NCBI GenBank assembly: GCA_031291335.1
Contig: JARLJF010000097.1
Span: 1 to 64,000, forward strand
Reading direction: 5' to 3'
DNA from: Pandoraea sp.
Lineage (GTDB): Bacteria > Pseudomonadota > Gammaproteobacteria > Burkholderiales > Burkholderiaceae
Length of the DNA: 64,000 bases
Part shown: positions 14,953 through 25,669 of the stretch, one piece after another
Layout of the letters: each line of letters opens with the position of its first letter
Numbering within the stretch: position 1 is the first letter of the stretch
Notes under the pieces: generated by a model
What the model saw: the letters and a program-made list of their open reading frames with translations, nothing else
The model's database searches: none
Told to the model about the DNA's origin: nothing
Program-made: the position numbers and the translations under genes

Positions 14953-17223
14953 TTATCGGCAAATACCGAAACGGTCGATTACCGAATCGAGCACTTCGAT
15001 TTCCACGGGTCGGGAAAACAAATAGCCTTGCGCACATAGCGGCACAAAATGACGTAGCCAATCGAGTTGCCGTTCGTTCTCCACACCTTCGACGATCAAT
15101 TCAATGCCCAACGAGCGTGCAATGTTGACGATGTTGTAAATCATGAGACACGAGCGCGACGAATCGGGAATCGACTCTACGAACGATCGATCGACCTTGA
15201 GCGTGTCGACGGGAAAGCGCGTCAGGTAGGACAACGACGAGTAGCCGGTACCGAAGTCGTCGAGCGCAATGCGCACGCCGGCACGCTTGAACTGCTCGAT
15301 CTTCATTTCCACGAGCGCGGGATTCTTGACCATCACGGACTCGGTGATTTCCAGTTCGAGACGATTCGGCTCGATCTCGTATTCCTTCATGAGACGTTCG
15401 ACAAGCTCGCCAATGTCGCCACGCCAGAACTGCACGGACGAGACATTGACGGCCAGCCGCAGCGAGGCCATCGCGGTCCCTCGCCAGGCTTTCAACTGAC
15501 GACACGCCTGCGTCAGCGCGAACTCGCCGATCGCCACAATCTGTCCGGTCGTCTCAGCCAAAGGGATAAACTCGCCAGCGCTCAGCACACCGCGCTCCGG
15601 GTGACGCCAGCGAATCAATGCCTCCACACCCCGCACGCAATCGGCTTCGAGCGCCACAATCGGTTGATAGGCGAGGAAGAATTCGCCGTTGGCCAGCGCC
15701 TGCTCCATCTGGCGCTCCCACACGACAAGCTGATGCGCCTGATAGGTCATCTGCTGCGTATAGACACGCACCACGCTCTTGCCAGCCTCCTTCGCGGAGT
15801 ACATGGCAAGATCCGCCTTCTTGATGAGATCCGCCTCGGTCTCATCGGCCTTGGACCAGAACGTCACCCCGATACTGGCGTGCAGCGCGAACGACGTCCC
15901 ATCGGCCACCATTGGCGCCTTGAGGGCCGCGAGCAGCGTCTCGCCGAGCGGTTCGGCCTGCGCCGGTGCACCGTCACCTTGCAACAGCACCATGAACTCG
16001 TCGCCGGCAAACCGTGACAGCATGGCGCCCGGCGGCATGCGCGGCGCGAAGCGCTCGGCTACCTGACGGATGATCTCGTCGCCCTGCGCATGGCCCAGCG
16101 TGTCGTTCACGCTCTTGAAGTTGTCGAGATCGATGTGCAGCAACGCGACTTTGCCGACCTGATCGGGATTCGCCAACGCGCGCCGCAGCGACTCCATCAA
16201 CGCATAGCGGTTGGGAAGTCCGGTGAGCGCGTCGTATGAAATCAGACGCGTGAGTTGCTGGTCGCGGCCGATGAGCCGCTGCATCAGGTAGGCGATCAGC
16301 GCGAAGAACACGACGAGCGCGACCGACACGAAGGTCGCCATCGTCAGATACACGCGCTCCACGTGCCGATACTCGGCCAGTTCCTCGTCCATCGATAGCC
16401 CGACTTGCACCGCCAGCGGGTAGTCGCGCAAATGACGATATGCCGCGATTCGCTCGACACCATCGATGGGATCGCGCTGGACGCCGGAATTGCGTTGCTC
16501 TGCCGCGAAGAGGGGCAACTCCCCGGTACTGGTGATCGCCACGCTCGCGCCGGTGCTTCGCGCGAGTAACGCGCCGTCATCGGCGATCACGGCGATCTGC
16601 CCGTATTGCCCGAGCACCGCGTTCGTATAGAAATCAGTGGTGAAGTAACTCGGCTCTTGCGACACGACAACCACGCCCGCGAAGCTGCCGTCGGGATGAT
16701 TCAGTCGCCGGCTGAACTGGAGTACCCACTTGTGCGAGACGCGGCCGAAGACCGGATGGCTGATGAACAGACCGTCACTCGTGTTATCCAGGTGCACCCG
16801 GAAGTGCTCGCGGTCCGCAATGTTCACCCCGGCGGCGCCTGGCATCGTCGCGGCAATGACATTGCCGTTGGCATCCGCCAGACTGACCAGCACCATGAAA
16901 CGGTCAGTGACGATGCCGTCGTTCAGCGTGCGCGTCAAATCGAAGTCGCGGCGACGTCGCTCGTACTCGTACTTCACGAAACGCGTGATCTGATCGACCT
17001 GACGGATGGCGCGCAGCGTCTGCTGCTCGAGTGCGGTGGCTACGGTCGACGCTGACGCCGCCGTGTCGCGCAGAATGGCCTTGTGCTCGAGGGAGATACG
17101 CCAAAGCACCGCGGTCCAGACGAGGACCAGGATCAGGAAACCGAAAATCAGAATCGCGACGATTGAGCGATAGGACGTCGCCCAACGCCAGCGTCGCGCT
17201 CCCGTCGTGCTCGGTTCCGCCAT
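14953..17223 (-). CDS. Membrane-bound sensor GGDEF-EAL protein
   Basis: 756 residues. A first helix (IVAILIFGFLILVLVWTAVLW), a periplasmic Cache-type sensor (about 45-285), a second helix (LTMATFVSVALVVFFALIAYLM), then GGDEF and EAL domains. The GGDEF signature is SRFAGDEF with no RxxD inhibitory site, so this half may be weak or act as a GTP-binding regulator. The EAL motifs are complete (VEALIRW, EITESVM, DDFGTGYSSLSYL, KVDRSFV), so phosphodiesterase activity on cyclic di-GMP is the better prediction. It may oppose the cyclase 460 bases downstream. The ligand is unknown. Confidence 0.9.
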   Translation of the reverse strand: MAEPSTTGARRWRWATSYRSIVAILIFGFLILVLVWTAVLWRISLEHKAILRDTAASASTVATALEQQTLRAIRQVDQITRFVKYEYERRRRDFDLTRTLNDGIVTDRFMVLVSLADANGNVIAATMPGAAGVNIADREHFRVHLDNTSDGLFISHPVFGRVSHKWVLQFSRRLNHPDGSFAGVVVVSQEPSYFTTDFYTNAVLGQYGQIAVIADDGALLARSTGASVAITSTGELPLFAAEQRNSGVQRDPIDGVERIAAYRHLRDYPLAVQVGLSMDEELAEYRHVERVYLTMATFVSVALVVFFALIAYLMQRLIGRDQQLTRLISYDALTGLPNRYALMESLRRALANPDQVGKVALLHIDLDNFKSVNDTLGHAQGDEIIRQVAERFAPRMPPGAMLSRFAGDEFMVLLQGDGAPAQAEPLGETLLAALKAPMVADGTSFALHASIGVTFWSKADETEADLIKKADLAMYSAKEAGKSVVRVYTQQMTYQAHQLVVWERQMEQALANGEFFLAYQPIVALEADCVRGVEALIRWRHPERGVLSAGEFIPLAETTGQIVAIGEFALTQACRQLKAWRGTAMASLRLAVNVSSVQFWRGDIGELVERLMKEYEIEPNRLELEITESVMVKNPALVEMKIEQFKRAGVRIALDDFGTGYSSLSYLTRFPVDTLKVDRSFVESIPDSSRSCLMIYNIVNIARSLGIELIVEGVENERQLDWLRHFVPLCAQGYLFSRPVEIEVLDSVIDRFGICR

Positions 17224-17631
17224 AGGTCGAGATCCTTTCAGCCTTCGCGCCCCCGCGCAAAAAGGTCGGTGTTGGCCCGCTAATCAATAGGATCCTGGGG
17301 GCGCCACAGACGGACGCCGTTGTTTCCGGCAAGTGTAAGGCAATCGCAGCGCCCCCGGAAGTCGTTCGACGTCACCTCAATCGGGGGATGTATTGCGCTC
17401 ATCATGCCAGGCGAACACTGCCCTGCCCGAGAACAGGGCCATATCTCGGATTACGGACATTTCGGCCACCGCCGCATTAGGAGAATCCCGAGGTGTGCCG
17501 AACCGGCCGAATACCACGAGACGACGGCTCACCTCGGCGACCGCCAATACGGGGGTAGCCCATGACCGAGAAATTCGGAAAAGGACGAGAAAGCGGAGAA
17601 GAACGCTCCCACCATCGGTGCGCCCCGATGC
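17224..17631. other. Gene-free stretch
   Basis: About 408 bases between the GGDEF-EAL gene and merR. It contains an inverted pair GGGGGCGC / GCGCCCCC about 50 bases apart. Overlapping short ORFs on both strands look like shadows. I see no tRNA here. Confidence 0.4.
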
Positions 17632-18027
17632 TCAGGACTTGAGCAGATCGCGAAGGGCTTCGAGGCGGCGACGCAGATCACCCACGTCGAGTGCGGCATC
17701 CGCTTCGACGGCAGATGCCTGCGCACCTCCGTCTGCGGCAGCGCCCGACGACGAGCGGCCGCCACGTGGCGTGTCAGCTTCGAGGCGGTTACGCGCGCCA
17801 TTGATGGTGAAGCCCTGCTCATAGAGCAACTCCCGGATACGCCGGATCAGCAGGACTTCGTGGTGTTGATAGTACCGTCGGTTACCGCGCCGCTTGACCG
17901 GGCGCAGTTGCGTGAATTCCTGTTCCCAATAGCGCAGAACGTGCGGCTTGACGCCACACAGTTCGCTCACTTCACCGATGGTGAAGTAACGCTTGGCGGG
18001 AATCGGCGGCAAGGCAACGTGATCCAT
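17632..18027 (-). CDS. MerR family transcriptional regulator
   Basis: 131 residues with an N-terminal MerR winged helix: FTIGEVSELCGVKPHVLRYWEQEFTQLRPVKRRGNRRYY. The C-terminal part is short and ends in a leucine-rich coil (DVGDLRRRLEALRDLLKS), with no metal-binding cysteines. The gene lies directly downstream of ihfA, an arrangement widely conserved in proteobacteria, where the gene is usually just annotated as MerR-like. A terminator between ihfA and this gene suggests partly separate expression. Its targets are unknown. Confidence 0.92.
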   Translation of the reverse strand: MDHVALPPIPAKRYFTIGEVSELCGVKPHVLRYWEQEFTQLRPVKRRGNRRYYQHHEVLLIRRIRELLYEQGFTINGARNRLEADTPRGGRSSSGAAADGGAQASAVEADAALDVGDLRRRLEALRDLLKS

Positions 18028-18068
18028 CGCGGCGTTGGCGGAATCGGACGACGGTTAGATTGCGGACG

Positions 18069-18103
18069 AAAAACCAGCGGCCGCCACAGAATGCGGCGGC
18101 CGG
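18069..18103 (-). terminator. Intrinsic terminator after ihfA
   Basis: On the minus strand GGCCGCC, nine bases, GGCGGCC, then GCTGGTTTTT. It lies just past the ihfA stop, between ihfA and merR. Confidence 0.6.
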
Positions 18104-18106
18104 GAT

Positions 18107-18499
18107 TTACTTGCTCACTGCGCCAGACTCGACGATCGACTTGAACTTCTGGCTGGCGTGGAAGGTGACGACGCGACGCGCGGCAATCGGAATCGCCTCG
18201 CCGGTCTTCGGATTCCGACCTGGCCGTTGCGGCTTGTCGCGCAACTGAAAGTTACCGAAGCCGGAAAGCTTGACGCTGTCCCCCGACTCAAGCGCATCGC
18301 GGATCGATTCGAAAAACGCCTCGACCATATCCTTCGCTTCGCGCTTGTTCAGACCGACGTGCTCGAACAGCAACTCGGCCAGTTCGGCCTTGGTCAGCGT
18401 CGGCGCCTCGGTCGAGACCTCGTTCACTTCGTTGCGTCCCAGCGCGATGCGCTGCGCCGCAAGCATGGCTTCAAATTCACCAGGATTCATTTCGTTCAT
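18107..18499 (-). CDS. ihfA: Integration host factor subunit alpha
   Basis: Alpha subunit of the IHF heterodimer, which bends DNA. The core ([50 protein letters not shown], then [29 protein letters not shown]) matches IHF-alpha, including the proline arm. The protein is about 130 residues, longer than the 99 of E. coli, because of an extra N-terminal segment (about 30 residues, [21 protein letters not shown]...). Such an extension is common in Burkholderiales. The start could also be the ATG at 18490. It lies 63 bases after pheT in the conserved pheST-ihfA order. Confidence 0.93.
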   Translation of the reverse strand: MNEMNPGEFEAMLAAQRIALGRNEVNEVSTEAPTLTKAELAELLFEHVGLNKREAKDMVEAFFESIRDALESGDSVKLSGFGNFQLRDKPQRPGRNPKTGEAIPIAARRVVTFHASQKFKSIVESGAVSK

Positions 18500-18562
18500 A
18501 CGTCCCACGCGATGGCGATGACAGTGCGATGACCTACTCGCAGCCGGATCTTTTACTGAGTT

Positions 18563-21001
18563 TCAGGCGCGCAAACGTGCGCCGAACCCTTCTACCCGTT
18601 GTACCAGTGCGTTAATGGCGCCCTGGACCGTCTCGTCCTGCAACGTACCCGAGGGGTCTTGCAGAGTAACACGAAACGCTACGCTTTTGTCCTGCGCGCC
18701 CAGCGAGCCCGACGCCGCGCCAGCCTTCGGCCGGAACTCGTCGAACAGTCGCACAGACTGCACGATTGCGCACGCCGGATCGTCATGGCGCGCGGCCAGC
18801 ATGGCATCGAGCAGCCCTTGCACCGGCTGCGCCTGATCCACCACCAGCGCGATATCGCGTGTGACCGGGGGGAACTTCGAGATGTCTTCGTAGCTTGCGA
18901 CGTCGCGCACGAAGAGTGCCTCTGCTTCGATCTCGAACAGCACCGGCGCATGGGGCAGATCGTACTTCTGCTGCCAACGCGGATGCAGCTCGCCGATGAA
19001 GCCGACACGCTTGCCGTCGACTTCAATGGCCGCGCTGCGTCCCGGATGCAATGCCGGGTGCTCGGCCTTCACGAAGCGTGCGGTACGCGGAGACAACAAA
19101 GCTTCGAGATCGCCCTTCACGTCGAAGAAGTCGACCGAGCGCGTCGCGACGCCCCATTGCTCTTCGAGCACCGGGCCGTAGGCCAGCGCCGCGACGGTGA
19201 GCGGTTGACGGTACCCGCCAACGCTCAACTCGCCCGAGGCCACCGTGTTGTCGCGATGGTAGGTGCGGCCAATTTCGAACACACGCACGCGCGATGCCTT
19301 ACGGTTCAGGTTGTAGCGCGTGGTCGCGATCAGGCTACCGATCAGCGTCGAACGCATCACCGCAAGGTGGCTGGCGATTGGATTGAGCAACTTGATGGGG
19401 TTGTCGTTGCCGGCGAAGTCCGCTTCCCACTCAACGTCGACGAAGCTGAAACCGACCGTCTCGTGGTAATCACGCGCAGCCACGGCGTGACGCACAGCGT
19501 GCTGCGAACGACGGCCTTCCTGCGTCGGGCGCATGGCGCTCGCAGCCACCGGCGGATTGGCAGGAATGCGATCGAAACCGTAAATGCGAGCAATCTCTTC
19601 GATCAGATCTTCTTCGATCTCGATGTCGAACCGATACGACGGCGGCGTGACTTCGAACACACCGTCTTGCAAGGTGAACGGCAGACCCAGACGCGTGAAG
19701 ATGGCGCTCATCTCCGGCTCCGAGACCGGCACGCCCAGAATTTTGACGGCGCGCGCGACACGCATCGTCACCGGCTTGCGCTCGGGCAACTTCGCGACCT
19801 GATCTTCCAGCGGACCCGCCTGGCCGCCGCAGATATCGAGCACCAGTTGCGTTGCACGCTCAAGCGCACGCACGTTTCCGGCGAAGTCGACACCCCGTTC
19901 GAAGCGATGCGACGCATCGCTGGTGAAGTTGTACTTGCGCGCACGGCCCTGAATGGCTTGCGGGAAGAAGAACGCACCTTCGAGGAAGATGTTTTGCGTT
20001 TCCAGACCCGCCTTGGTCGAATCGCCGCCCATGATGCCGGCCAGGCCGATCGGGCCGCTGGCATCGGTAATGGCGAGCACGCTCTCGTCGAGCGTCACGC
20101 TCTGTTCGTTCAGAAGCTTGAGCGTCTCGCCCGCGCGGCCGAAGCGCACGTCGATACCGCCTTGCAAACGATTCAGATCGTAGACGTGCAGCGGCTGCCC
20201 CAGCTCGAGCATCACGTAGTTGGTGATGTCCACCAGTGCGGAAATGCTGCGCTGACCGGCACGTTCGAGGCGTTCCACCATCCAGCGCGGCGACGGGGCC
20301 GCAGCGTTCACATGACGGATGATGCGGCCGCCAAAACGCCCGCAGCCGTCCGGCGAACTGATGCGCACCGGCAGCGTATCGGCAATCGTCGCCGGCTGCG
20401 TACTCTGCCCCGGCAGATCCTTGAGCGGTGCGCCGGTAATCGCGGCGACTTCACGAGCGATACCGAGCAGCGACAGGCAATCGGCCTTGTTCGGGGTGAG
20501 CTTGACGACGAATACCGTGTCGTCCAGATCGAGGTACTCGCGGATGTTCATGCCAACCGGTGCATCTTCCGGCAGGATCATGAGACCCGCATGGTCTTCC
20601 GAGAGCTTCAGTTCGCGTGCCGAGCACAGCATGCCGAAACTCTGCACGCCGCGCAGCTTGCCGATCTTGATCTGGAACGGCGCGCCGCCGGCTTCAGCCG
20701 GGGGCAGCGCGGCGCCAACGGTCGCGCACGGCACCTTGATGCCCGGTGCCACGTTCGGTGCACCGCACACGATGGTGAGGGTCTCGCCGGTGCCGGCATC
20801 GACCTGGCAAACATTCAGGCGGTCGGCATCCGGATGACGGGCGACTTCGAGCACCTTGGCCACGACCACACCGGCAAACGGCGGGGCGACCGGGTCGGTT
20901 TCTTCGACTTCGAGCCCGGACATCGTCAGGGCATGCGCCAACGCGTCCGTCGACAAATCCGGGTCGACCAGGGTACGCAGCCACGATTCAGAGAATTGCA
21001 T
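18563..21001 (-). CDS. pheT: Phenylalanine--tRNA ligase beta subunit
   Basis: 812-residue beta subunit of the alpha2-beta2 enzyme that charges tRNA-Phe. Visible order: EMAP-like tRNA-binding domain near residues 40-155 ([24 protein letters not shown]), B3/B4 editing domain (about 210-385), B5 domain, catalytic-like core, and the C-terminal ferredoxin-fold anticodon-binding domain starting near [16 protein letters not shown]. Length is normal for the family. It follows pheS by 86 bases on the same strand, so both subunits should be made together. Confidence 0.97.
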   Translation of the reverse strand: MQFSESWLRTLVDPDLSTDALAHALTMSGLEVEETDPVAPPFAGVVVAKVLEVARHPDADRLNVCQVDAGTGETLTIVCGAPNVAPGIKVPCATVGAALPPAEAGGAPFQIKIGKLRGVQSFGMLCSARELKLSEDHAGLMILPEDAPVGMNIREYLDLDDTVFVVKLTPNKADCLSLLGIAREVAAITGAPLKDLPGQSTQPATIADTLPVRISSPDGCGRFGGRIIRHVNAAAPSPRWMVERLERAGQRSISALVDITNYVMLELGQPLHVYDLNRLQGGIDVRFGRAGETLKLLNEQSVTLDESVLAITDASGPIGLAGIMGGDSTKAGLETQNIFLEGAFFFPQAIQGRARKYNFTSDASHRFERGVDFAGNVRALERATQLVLDICGGQAGPLEDQVAKLPERKPVTMRVARAVKILGVPVSEPEMSAIFTRLGLPFTLQDGVFEVTPPSYRFDIEIEEDLIEEIARIYGFDRIPANPPVAASAMRPTQEGRRSQHAVRHAVAARDYHETVGFSFVDVEWEADFAGNDNPIKLLNPIASHLAVMRSTLIGSLIATTRYNLNRKASRVRVFEIGRTYHRDNTVASGELSVGGYRQPLTVAALAYGPVLEEQWGVATRSVDFFDVKGDLEALLSPRTARFVKAEHPALHPGRSAAIEVDGKRVGFIGELHPRWQQKYDLPHAPVLFEIEAEALFVRDVASYEDISKFPPVTRDIALVVDQAQPVQGLLDAMLAARHDDPACAIVQSVRLFDEFRPKAGAASGSLGAQDKSVAFRVTLQDPSGTLQDETVQGAINALVQRVEGFGARLRA

Positions 21002-21087
21002 GGATCAGTTCGCTCGCAGTTAAGTCTTCACTTCCGAGAGCCCGGCGGCTGCGACTTCGCGCGCCAGCTCGGGGTCATCGGCATCGA

Positions 21088-22101
21088 TTACATGAATTGG
21101 CGCAGGAAGCGCAGGTCGTTCTCGTAGAACAGGCGCAGATCCTGCACGCCGTAGCGCAGCATCGTCAGACGCTCAAGTCCCGAGCCGAAAGCAAAGCCGA
21201 TGTAACGCTCCGGGTCGAGACCCATATTGCGCACCACCGACGGATGCACCTGCCCCGAGCCCGAAATTTCCAGCCACTTGCCGGCGTTCTTGCCGGTTTC
21301 GAACTGCATGTCGATCTCGGCGGACGGTTCCGTGAACGGGAAATACGACGGGCGGAAACGCACCTGAATGTCATCGCGCTCGAAGAACTTGCGCAGGAAA
21401 TCGGTGTACACGCCCTTGAGGTCGGCGAAGCTGATGTCTTCGGCAATCCACAGACCCTCGACCTGATGGAACATCGGTGAGTGCGTGGCATCGGAGTCAA
21501 CGCGATACGTGCGGCCCGGTGCGATCACCTTGATGGGCGGCTTGTTCATGCGCGCGTAGCGCACCTGCATCGGGCTCGTGTGTGTGCGCAGCAGCAGCGG
21601 CTTGCCGGCATCGTCATTACCTTCCACGTAGAAGGTGTCCTGCATCGAGCGCGCCGGGTGATTCTCGGGGCTGTTCAATGCCGTGAAGTTGAACCAGTCG
21701 GTTTCGATTTCGGGGCCATCGGCCACGTCGAAACCAATGGAACGGAAAATCTGTTCAACGCGCTCCCAGGTATTGAGCACGGGGTGCAGGCTGCCAGCGC
21801 CCAAGCCTCGGCCGGGCAGCGTGACGTCGATGGCTTCGGCGGACAGGCGCGCGTCGAGCAGCGCGTCGGCCATAGCCTGGCGGCGCGCCTGCAGGGCGCC
21901 TTCGATCTGTTGCTTGGCCGCGTTGATCCGTGCGCCTTCGCTCTTGCGCGCTTCGGGATCAAGCTTGCCGAGGCCCTTGAGCAACTCGGTCAGTTGGCCG
22001 GTCTTGCCGAGAAAGCGGGCTTTCTCGTTTTCCAGCGCGGCAGCGTCGGGAGCGGCGGCGAACGCACGCTGCGCATCGCTGACGATAAGTTCCAGATCCA
22101 T
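21088..22101 (-). CDS. pheS: Phenylalanine--tRNA ligase alpha subunit
   Basis: 337-residue catalytic alpha subunit. An N-terminal coiled coil (about residues 1-90) is followed by the class II aminoacyl-tRNA synthetase core. Motifs: [59 protein letters not shown] and the motif 3 segment [20 protein letters not shown]. Full length. It is separated from rplT by a strong terminator, so it may have its own promoter or depend on read-through. I found no Phe-rich leader peptide before it. Confidence 0.97.
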   Translation of the reverse strand: MDLELIVSDAQRAFAAAPDAAALENEKARFLGKTGQLTELLKGLGKLDPEARKSEGARINAAKQQIEGALQARRQAMADALLDARLSAEAIDVTLPGRGLGAGSLHPVLNTWERVEQIFRSIGFDVADGPEIETDWFNFTALNSPENHPARSMQDTFYVEGNDDAGKPLLLRTHTSPMQVRYARMNKPPIKVIAPGRTYRVDSDATHSPMFHQVEGLWIAEDISFADLKGVYTDFLRKFFERDDIQVRFRPSYFPFTEPSAEIDMQFETGKNAGKWLEISGSGQVHPSVVRNMGLDPERYIGFAFGSGLERLTMLRYGVQDLRLFYENDLRFLRQFM

Positions 22102-22172
22102 ATGCTACAGACTCAAGTTAGGCGGTCGGTATGGCCGCATGTTCAAGCAAAAAAAGCGAGCGAAAAGGCAAG

Positions 22173-22206
22173 CTAAAAACAAAAGGGGGCTCCGATGAGA
22201 GCCCCC
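22173..22206 (-). terminator. Intrinsic terminator between rplT and pheS
   Basis: On the minus strand GGGGGCTC, six-base loop, GAGCCCCC, then TTTTGTTTTT. It should end most infC-rpmI-rplT transcripts before pheST. Confidence 0.85.
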
Positions 22207-22253
22207 TCCTGGCGAATGGCGCGCGGTAAAACGCGCTATACGCTATTTACAGC

Positions 22254-22613
22254 TTAGGCTGCGACGGCGGCTTTCACCTGGGCGACAATCGCGGCAAATG
22301 CCGGCTTGTCGTTGATGGCCATGTCGGACAGCACCTTGCGGTCGAGTTCGATCGAGGCCTTCTTCAGACCAGCGATGAACACGCTGTAGGTCATACCGTG
22401 CTGACGCACACCTGCATTGATACGCGCAATCCACAAAGCGCGGAACACGCGCTTCTTGTTGCGGCGATCGCGATAGGCGTATTGCCCAGCGCGCATGACC
22501 GCTTGCTTGGCGATGCGGAAGACGTTATTGCGGCGGCCGCGGAAACCCTTGGCTGCTGCGATGACTTTCTTATGGCGGGCCCGTGCGGTGACCCCACGTT
22601 TGACTCGAGGCAT
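22254..22613 (-). CDS. rplT: 50S ribosomal protein L20
   Basis: 119 residues, full length. It begins [18 protein letters not shown], with the basic N-terminal tail that binds 23S rRNA and is needed for 50S assembly, and contains [22 protein letters not shown]. It follows rpmI by 25 bases in the infC-rpmI-rplT operon. In other bacteria L20 represses its own operon by binding the leader RNA. That control is plausible here but not shown by the sequence I examined. Confidence 0.98.
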   Translation of the reverse strand: MPRVKRGVTARARHKKVIAAAKGFRGRRNNVFRIAKQAVMRAGQYAYRDRRNKKRVFRALWIARINAGVRQHGMTYSVFIAGLKKASIELDRKVLSDMAINDKPAFAAIVAQVKAAVAA

Positions 22614-22638
22614 ATTTCTCTCCTATCTAAGTCGGGGT

Positions 22639-22836
22639 TTAAGCGAAGGGCAGCATTGCGCGTACGGAGTTCAGATCAGACTCATGAACGCCGACGGCAC
22701 CGCGCAGGTGACGCTTATTCTTGGTGGTCTTCTTCGTCAAAATGTGACGCTTAAAGGCCTGACCACGCTTAACGGTACCGCCAGGACGCACGCGAAAGCG
22801 CTTCTTGGCACCGCTCTTGGTTTTCATCTTAGGCAT
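22639..22836 (-). CDS. rpmI: 50S ribosomal protein L35
   Basis: 65 residues, full length, very basic. It begins [20 protein letters not shown] and contains [16 protein letters not shown], both signatures of L35. Second gene of the infC-rpmI-rplT operon, between infC (about 175 bases upstream) and rplT (25 bases downstream). Confidence 0.98.
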   Translation of the reverse strand: MPKMKTKSGAKKRFRVRPGGTVKRGQAFKRHILTKKTTKNKRHLRGAVGVHESDLNSVRAMLPFA

Positions 22837-23012
22837 GAAAAACTCCGAGTTTTTAACATGATCACAGGTGTGACGCCAAAATCGCGCCCCTTGTAGAACC
22901 CGGGATCACTTGTGTTCAGGGTCAGACTGCACCCTGCATCGCTGCCACGCCCTTGCAGGCGATGGCGGCAATTCCTTACAACCCGGCGGTGTCACTCGAC
23001 ACCGCCACGGCA

Positions 23013-23531
23013 TTACTTCTTCTTCGGCGCGATGACCATGATCATCTGACGGCCTTCCATCTTCGGCATCTGTTCCGGCTGGCCAACCTCTTCGAGGTCA
23101 GACTTCAGACGTTCCAGCATACGGGCGCCGATTTCCTGGTGGGCCATCTCACGACCGCGGAAACGCAGCGTGATCTTGGTCTTGTCACCGTCTTCGAGGA
23201 ACCGCTTCAGATTGCGCAACTTGACGTTGTAGTCGCCGTCGTCGGTGCCAGGTCGGAATTTGACTTCCTTGATCTGAACAACCTTCTGCTTCAGCTTGCT
23301 TTCGTGCGCTTTCTTCTGTTCCGAGTACTTGAATTTGCCGTAATCCATCAGACGGCAAACCGGCGGATTCGCAGTCGGTGCAATTTCCACCAGATCGACA
23401 TCAGCCTCTTCGGACAGGCGGAAAGCGTCTGCCAGTTTCACAATGCCGAGTGGCTCGTTGTCGACGCCATTGAGACGCACTTCGGGCGCAGTAATTTCGC
23501 CGTTAATGCGATGCGACTTGTCGGTAGCGAT
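23013..23531 (-). CDS. infC: Translation initiation factor IF-3 (ATC start)
   Basis: IF-3 binds the 30S subunit and checks the start codon. The track ORF begins at a GTG inside the gene ([14 protein letters not shown]). Extending upstream in frame gives the conserved N-terminus [17 protein letters not shown], and the only start consistent with it is an ATC codon at 23529-23531, with GAGG about nine bases upstream. Full length is then 172 residues. A rare start codon in infC is known to allow feedback control, since IF-3 rejects non-AUG starts. N- and C-domains both look complete. It is 52 bases from thrS. Confidence 0.95.
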   Translation of the reverse strand: MATDKSHRINGEITAPEVRLNGVDNEPLGIVKLADAFRLSEEADVDLVEIAPTANPPVCRLMDYGKFKYSEQKKAHESKLKQKVVQIKEVKFRPGTDDGDYNVKLRNLKRFLEDGDKTKITLRFRGREMAHQEIGARMLERLKSDLEEVGQPEQMPKMEGRQMIMVIAPKKK

Positions 23532-23583
23532 GTTGCTTATCCTCGAAAAAAGTCAAAAATTTAGCCGCGCTGTCCGACAGGCG

Positions 23584-25491
23584 TTATTGGAACGTTGCGC
23601 ATTCCTGCGCAATACGTTCGATGAGCGCGTCAACGGGCATCACACCCAGATCCACGCCGCCACGGGCACGCACGGCTACCGTATTCGCCTCCTGCTCCTT
23701 GTCCCCCACTACAACGAGATAGGGAACTTTCTGCATGGAGTGCTCGCGTATTTTATAGCTAATTTTCTCGTTGCGCAAATCGCTCCGCGCCCTAAGCCCT
23801 TGTTCTTTCAACTTTTTCGTTACTTCCTGGGCGTAATCGGCCGTTTTTTCGGACACATTCATCACAATTACCTGTTCCGGCGCGAGCCAGGCCGGCATTG
23901 CACCAGCATGGTGCTCGATCAGAATACCGATGAAACGCTCGAGCGAACCGAGGATTGCGCGGTGAAGCATGACCGGGCGCTTGCGGCTGTTGTCTTCGGC
24001 CACATACTCGGCATCCAGGCGCTCAGGCATCGAGAAATCGACCTGCATCGTGCCACACTGCCATTGGCGGCCGAGCGCGTCCTTGAGCGTGTATTCGATC
24101 TTCGGGCCGTAAAACGCCCCGTCGCCCTCGGCGATCACGAATTCGCAGTTCGAACGGCGCAGCGACTCCATCAGCGCAAATTCGGCCTTATCCCAATTCT
24201 CATCCGTCCCAACACGATGCTCAGGGCGCGTTGCGACCTTGTAAATCATGTCCGTGAAGCCAAAATCCTTGTACACGGCATGCAACAGCGCCGTGTAGTT
24301 CACGCACTCGTCGAGAATCTGGTCTTCCGTACAGAAAATATGACCGTCGTCCTGCGTGAAGCCGCGCACGCGCATCAGACCGTGCAAACCACCCGACGGC
24401 TCGTTGCGGTGGCATTGGCCGAATTCACCGTAACGGAGCGGCAGGTCACGGTAGCTATGCAGCGCCGAGTTGAAAATCAGCACATGACCAGGACAGTTCA
24501 TCGGCTTGAGCGCATAGGCGCGGTTCTCCGATTCCGTCGTGAACATGTTGTCCTTGTAGTTCTCCCAGTGCCCCGACTTCTCCCAGAGCGAGCGGTCCAG
24601 GATCTGCGGCCCCTTCACTTCCTGATAGCCGTTGTTGCGATAGACGCGGCGCATGTACTGCTCGACCTGCTGCCAGAGCGTCCAACCCTTCGGGTGCCAG
24701 AAGATGAGGCCCGGCGCCTCTTCCTGCATGTGGAAGAAGTCCAGTGCGCGGCCGAGCTTGCGGTGATCGCGCTTCTCTGCCTCTTCGAGCATATGCAGGT
24801 ACGCGTCCTGATCTTCCTTCTTCGTCCAGGCCGTGCCGTAGATGCGCTGGAGTTGCTCGTTCTTGGCGTCCCCACGCCAGTAGGCGCCGGCGACCTTCAT
24901 CAGTTTGAAGACCTTGAGCTTGCCCGTCGACGGCACGTGCGGACCCCGGCAAAGGTCGACGAACTTGCCTTCGCGATACAGACCGATTTCGTCCGTGGCC
25001 GGAATCGATTCAATGATCTCGGCCTTGTACTTTTCACCCATCGACATGAACAGACGCACGGCGTCGTCACGCGAAAGCACTTCGCGCGTGACCGGCTCGT
25101 CCTTCTTGGCCAGTTCGTGCATCTTCTTCTCGATAGCCTCGAGATCTTCCGGCGTGAAGGCGCGGTGGAACGCGAAATCGTAGTAAAAGCCGTTGTCGAT
25201 CACCGGACCGATCGTGACTTGCGCCTCGGGGAACAGCTCCTTGACAGCGTAAGCCAGCAAGTGAGCCGTCGAGTGGCGAATGATGTCCAGGCCGTCGGCG
25301 TCCTTGTCCGTGACGATGGCGAGACTTACGTCGCGATCGATCAGATAAGACGTATCGACGAGCTTGCCGTCAACGCGGCCCGCCAGGGCAGCCTTGGCCA
25401 GACCCGTGCCGATCGAACCGGCGACTTGCGCCACCGTCAGCGGGGCTTCGTACTGGCGTTGCGAACCATCAGGCAAACGTACCGAAATCAT
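23584..25491 (-). CDS. thrS: Threonine--tRNA ligase
   Basis: 635-residue class II synthetase that charges tRNA-Thr. N-terminal TGS domain ([28 protein letters not shown]), the editing/SAD region with [16 protein letters not shown], then the catalytic core with [10 protein letters not shown] and [26 protein letters not shown], holding the zinc-binding cysteine and histidine, and a C-terminal anticodon domain. Normal length. It is first in the thrS-infC-rpmI-rplT run. Its leader holds a terminator that overlaps a possible antiterminator, so transcription attenuation is likely. Confidence 0.97.
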   Translation of the reverse strand: MISVRLPDGSQRQYEAPLTVAQVAGSIGTGLAKAALAGRVDGKLVDTSYLIDRDVSLAIVTDKDADGLDIIRHSTAHLLAYAVKELFPEAQVTIGPVIDNGFYYDFAFHRAFTPEDLEAIEKKMHELAKKDEPVTREVLSRDDAVRLFMSMGEKYKAEIIESIPATDEIGLYREGKFVDLCRGPHVPSTGKLKVFKLMKVAGAYWRGDAKNEQLQRIYGTAWTKKEDQDAYLHMLEEAEKRDHRKLGRALDFFHMQEEAPGLIFWHPKGWTLWQQVEQYMRRVYRNNGYQEVKGPQILDRSLWEKSGHWENYKDNMFTTESENRAYALKPMNCPGHVLIFNSALHSYRDLPLRYGEFGQCHRNEPSGGLHGLMRVRGFTQDDGHIFCTEDQILDECVNYTALLHAVYKDFGFTDMIYKVATRPEHRVGTDENWDKAEFALMESLRRSNCEFVIAEGDGAFYGPKIEYTLKDALGRQWQCGTMQVDFSMPERLDAEYVAEDNSRKRPVMLHRAILGSLERFIGILIEHHAGAMPAWLAPEQVIVMNVSEKTADYAQEVTKKLKEQGLRARSDLRNEKISYKIREHSMQKVPYLVVVGDKEQEANTVAVRARGGVDLGVMPVDALIERIAQECATFQ

Positions 25492-25549
25492 GTCGCACTC
25501 CCATGCGCAAAAACGTCACGCGCGGCCAACGCCACGCGGCAAAACCACG

Positions 25550-25582
25550 AAAAAAAACGGCCTCGACTGATGTCGAGGCCGT
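25550..25582 (-). terminator. Terminator/attenuator in the thrS leader
   Basis: On the minus strand ACGGCCTCGAC, four-base loop, GTCGAGGCCGT, then eight T. It ends 58 bases before the thrS ATG and may also end tRNA-Val transcripts. AAGTCGAGG at 25615-25623 could pair with the CCTCGAC arm as an antiterminator. Confidence 0.85.
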
Positions 25583-25621
25583 CTCTTCATTCCTTACATC
25601 CAGACGAAAAACACCCTCGAC

Positions 25622-25669
25622 TTAACGTCGCACCTTCACCACTGTGAAAGTTCGGGCGATCATGAACAT
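25622..25669 (-). CDS. Candidate leader peptide of thrS
   Basis: Fifteen codons, MFMIARTFTVVKVRR, ending in TAA just before the possible antiterminator segment. It has two Thr codons, ACT and ACA, which look rare among genes here (ACC and ACG dominate). Ribosome binding site is weak (GGAAA). Stalling at the Thr codons would leave the antiterminator arm free; reaching the stop would cover it. This fits attenuation by threonyl-tRNA shortage, but two Thr codons are few and this is an inference. Confidence 0.3.
   Translation of the reverse strand: MFMIARTFTVVKVRR

Noticed and set aside
18599-21127. 842-residue plus-strand ORF opposite pheT/pheS
   Set aside because: Antisense shadow of pheT in GC-rich DNA. 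The minus-strand protein is an unmistakable PheT; the plus-strand translation is Arg/His/Ala-rich without a family pattern.
23443-25647. 734-residue plus-strand ORF opposite thrS
   Set aside because: Shadow of thrS, with a composition typical of antisense GC-rich DNA.
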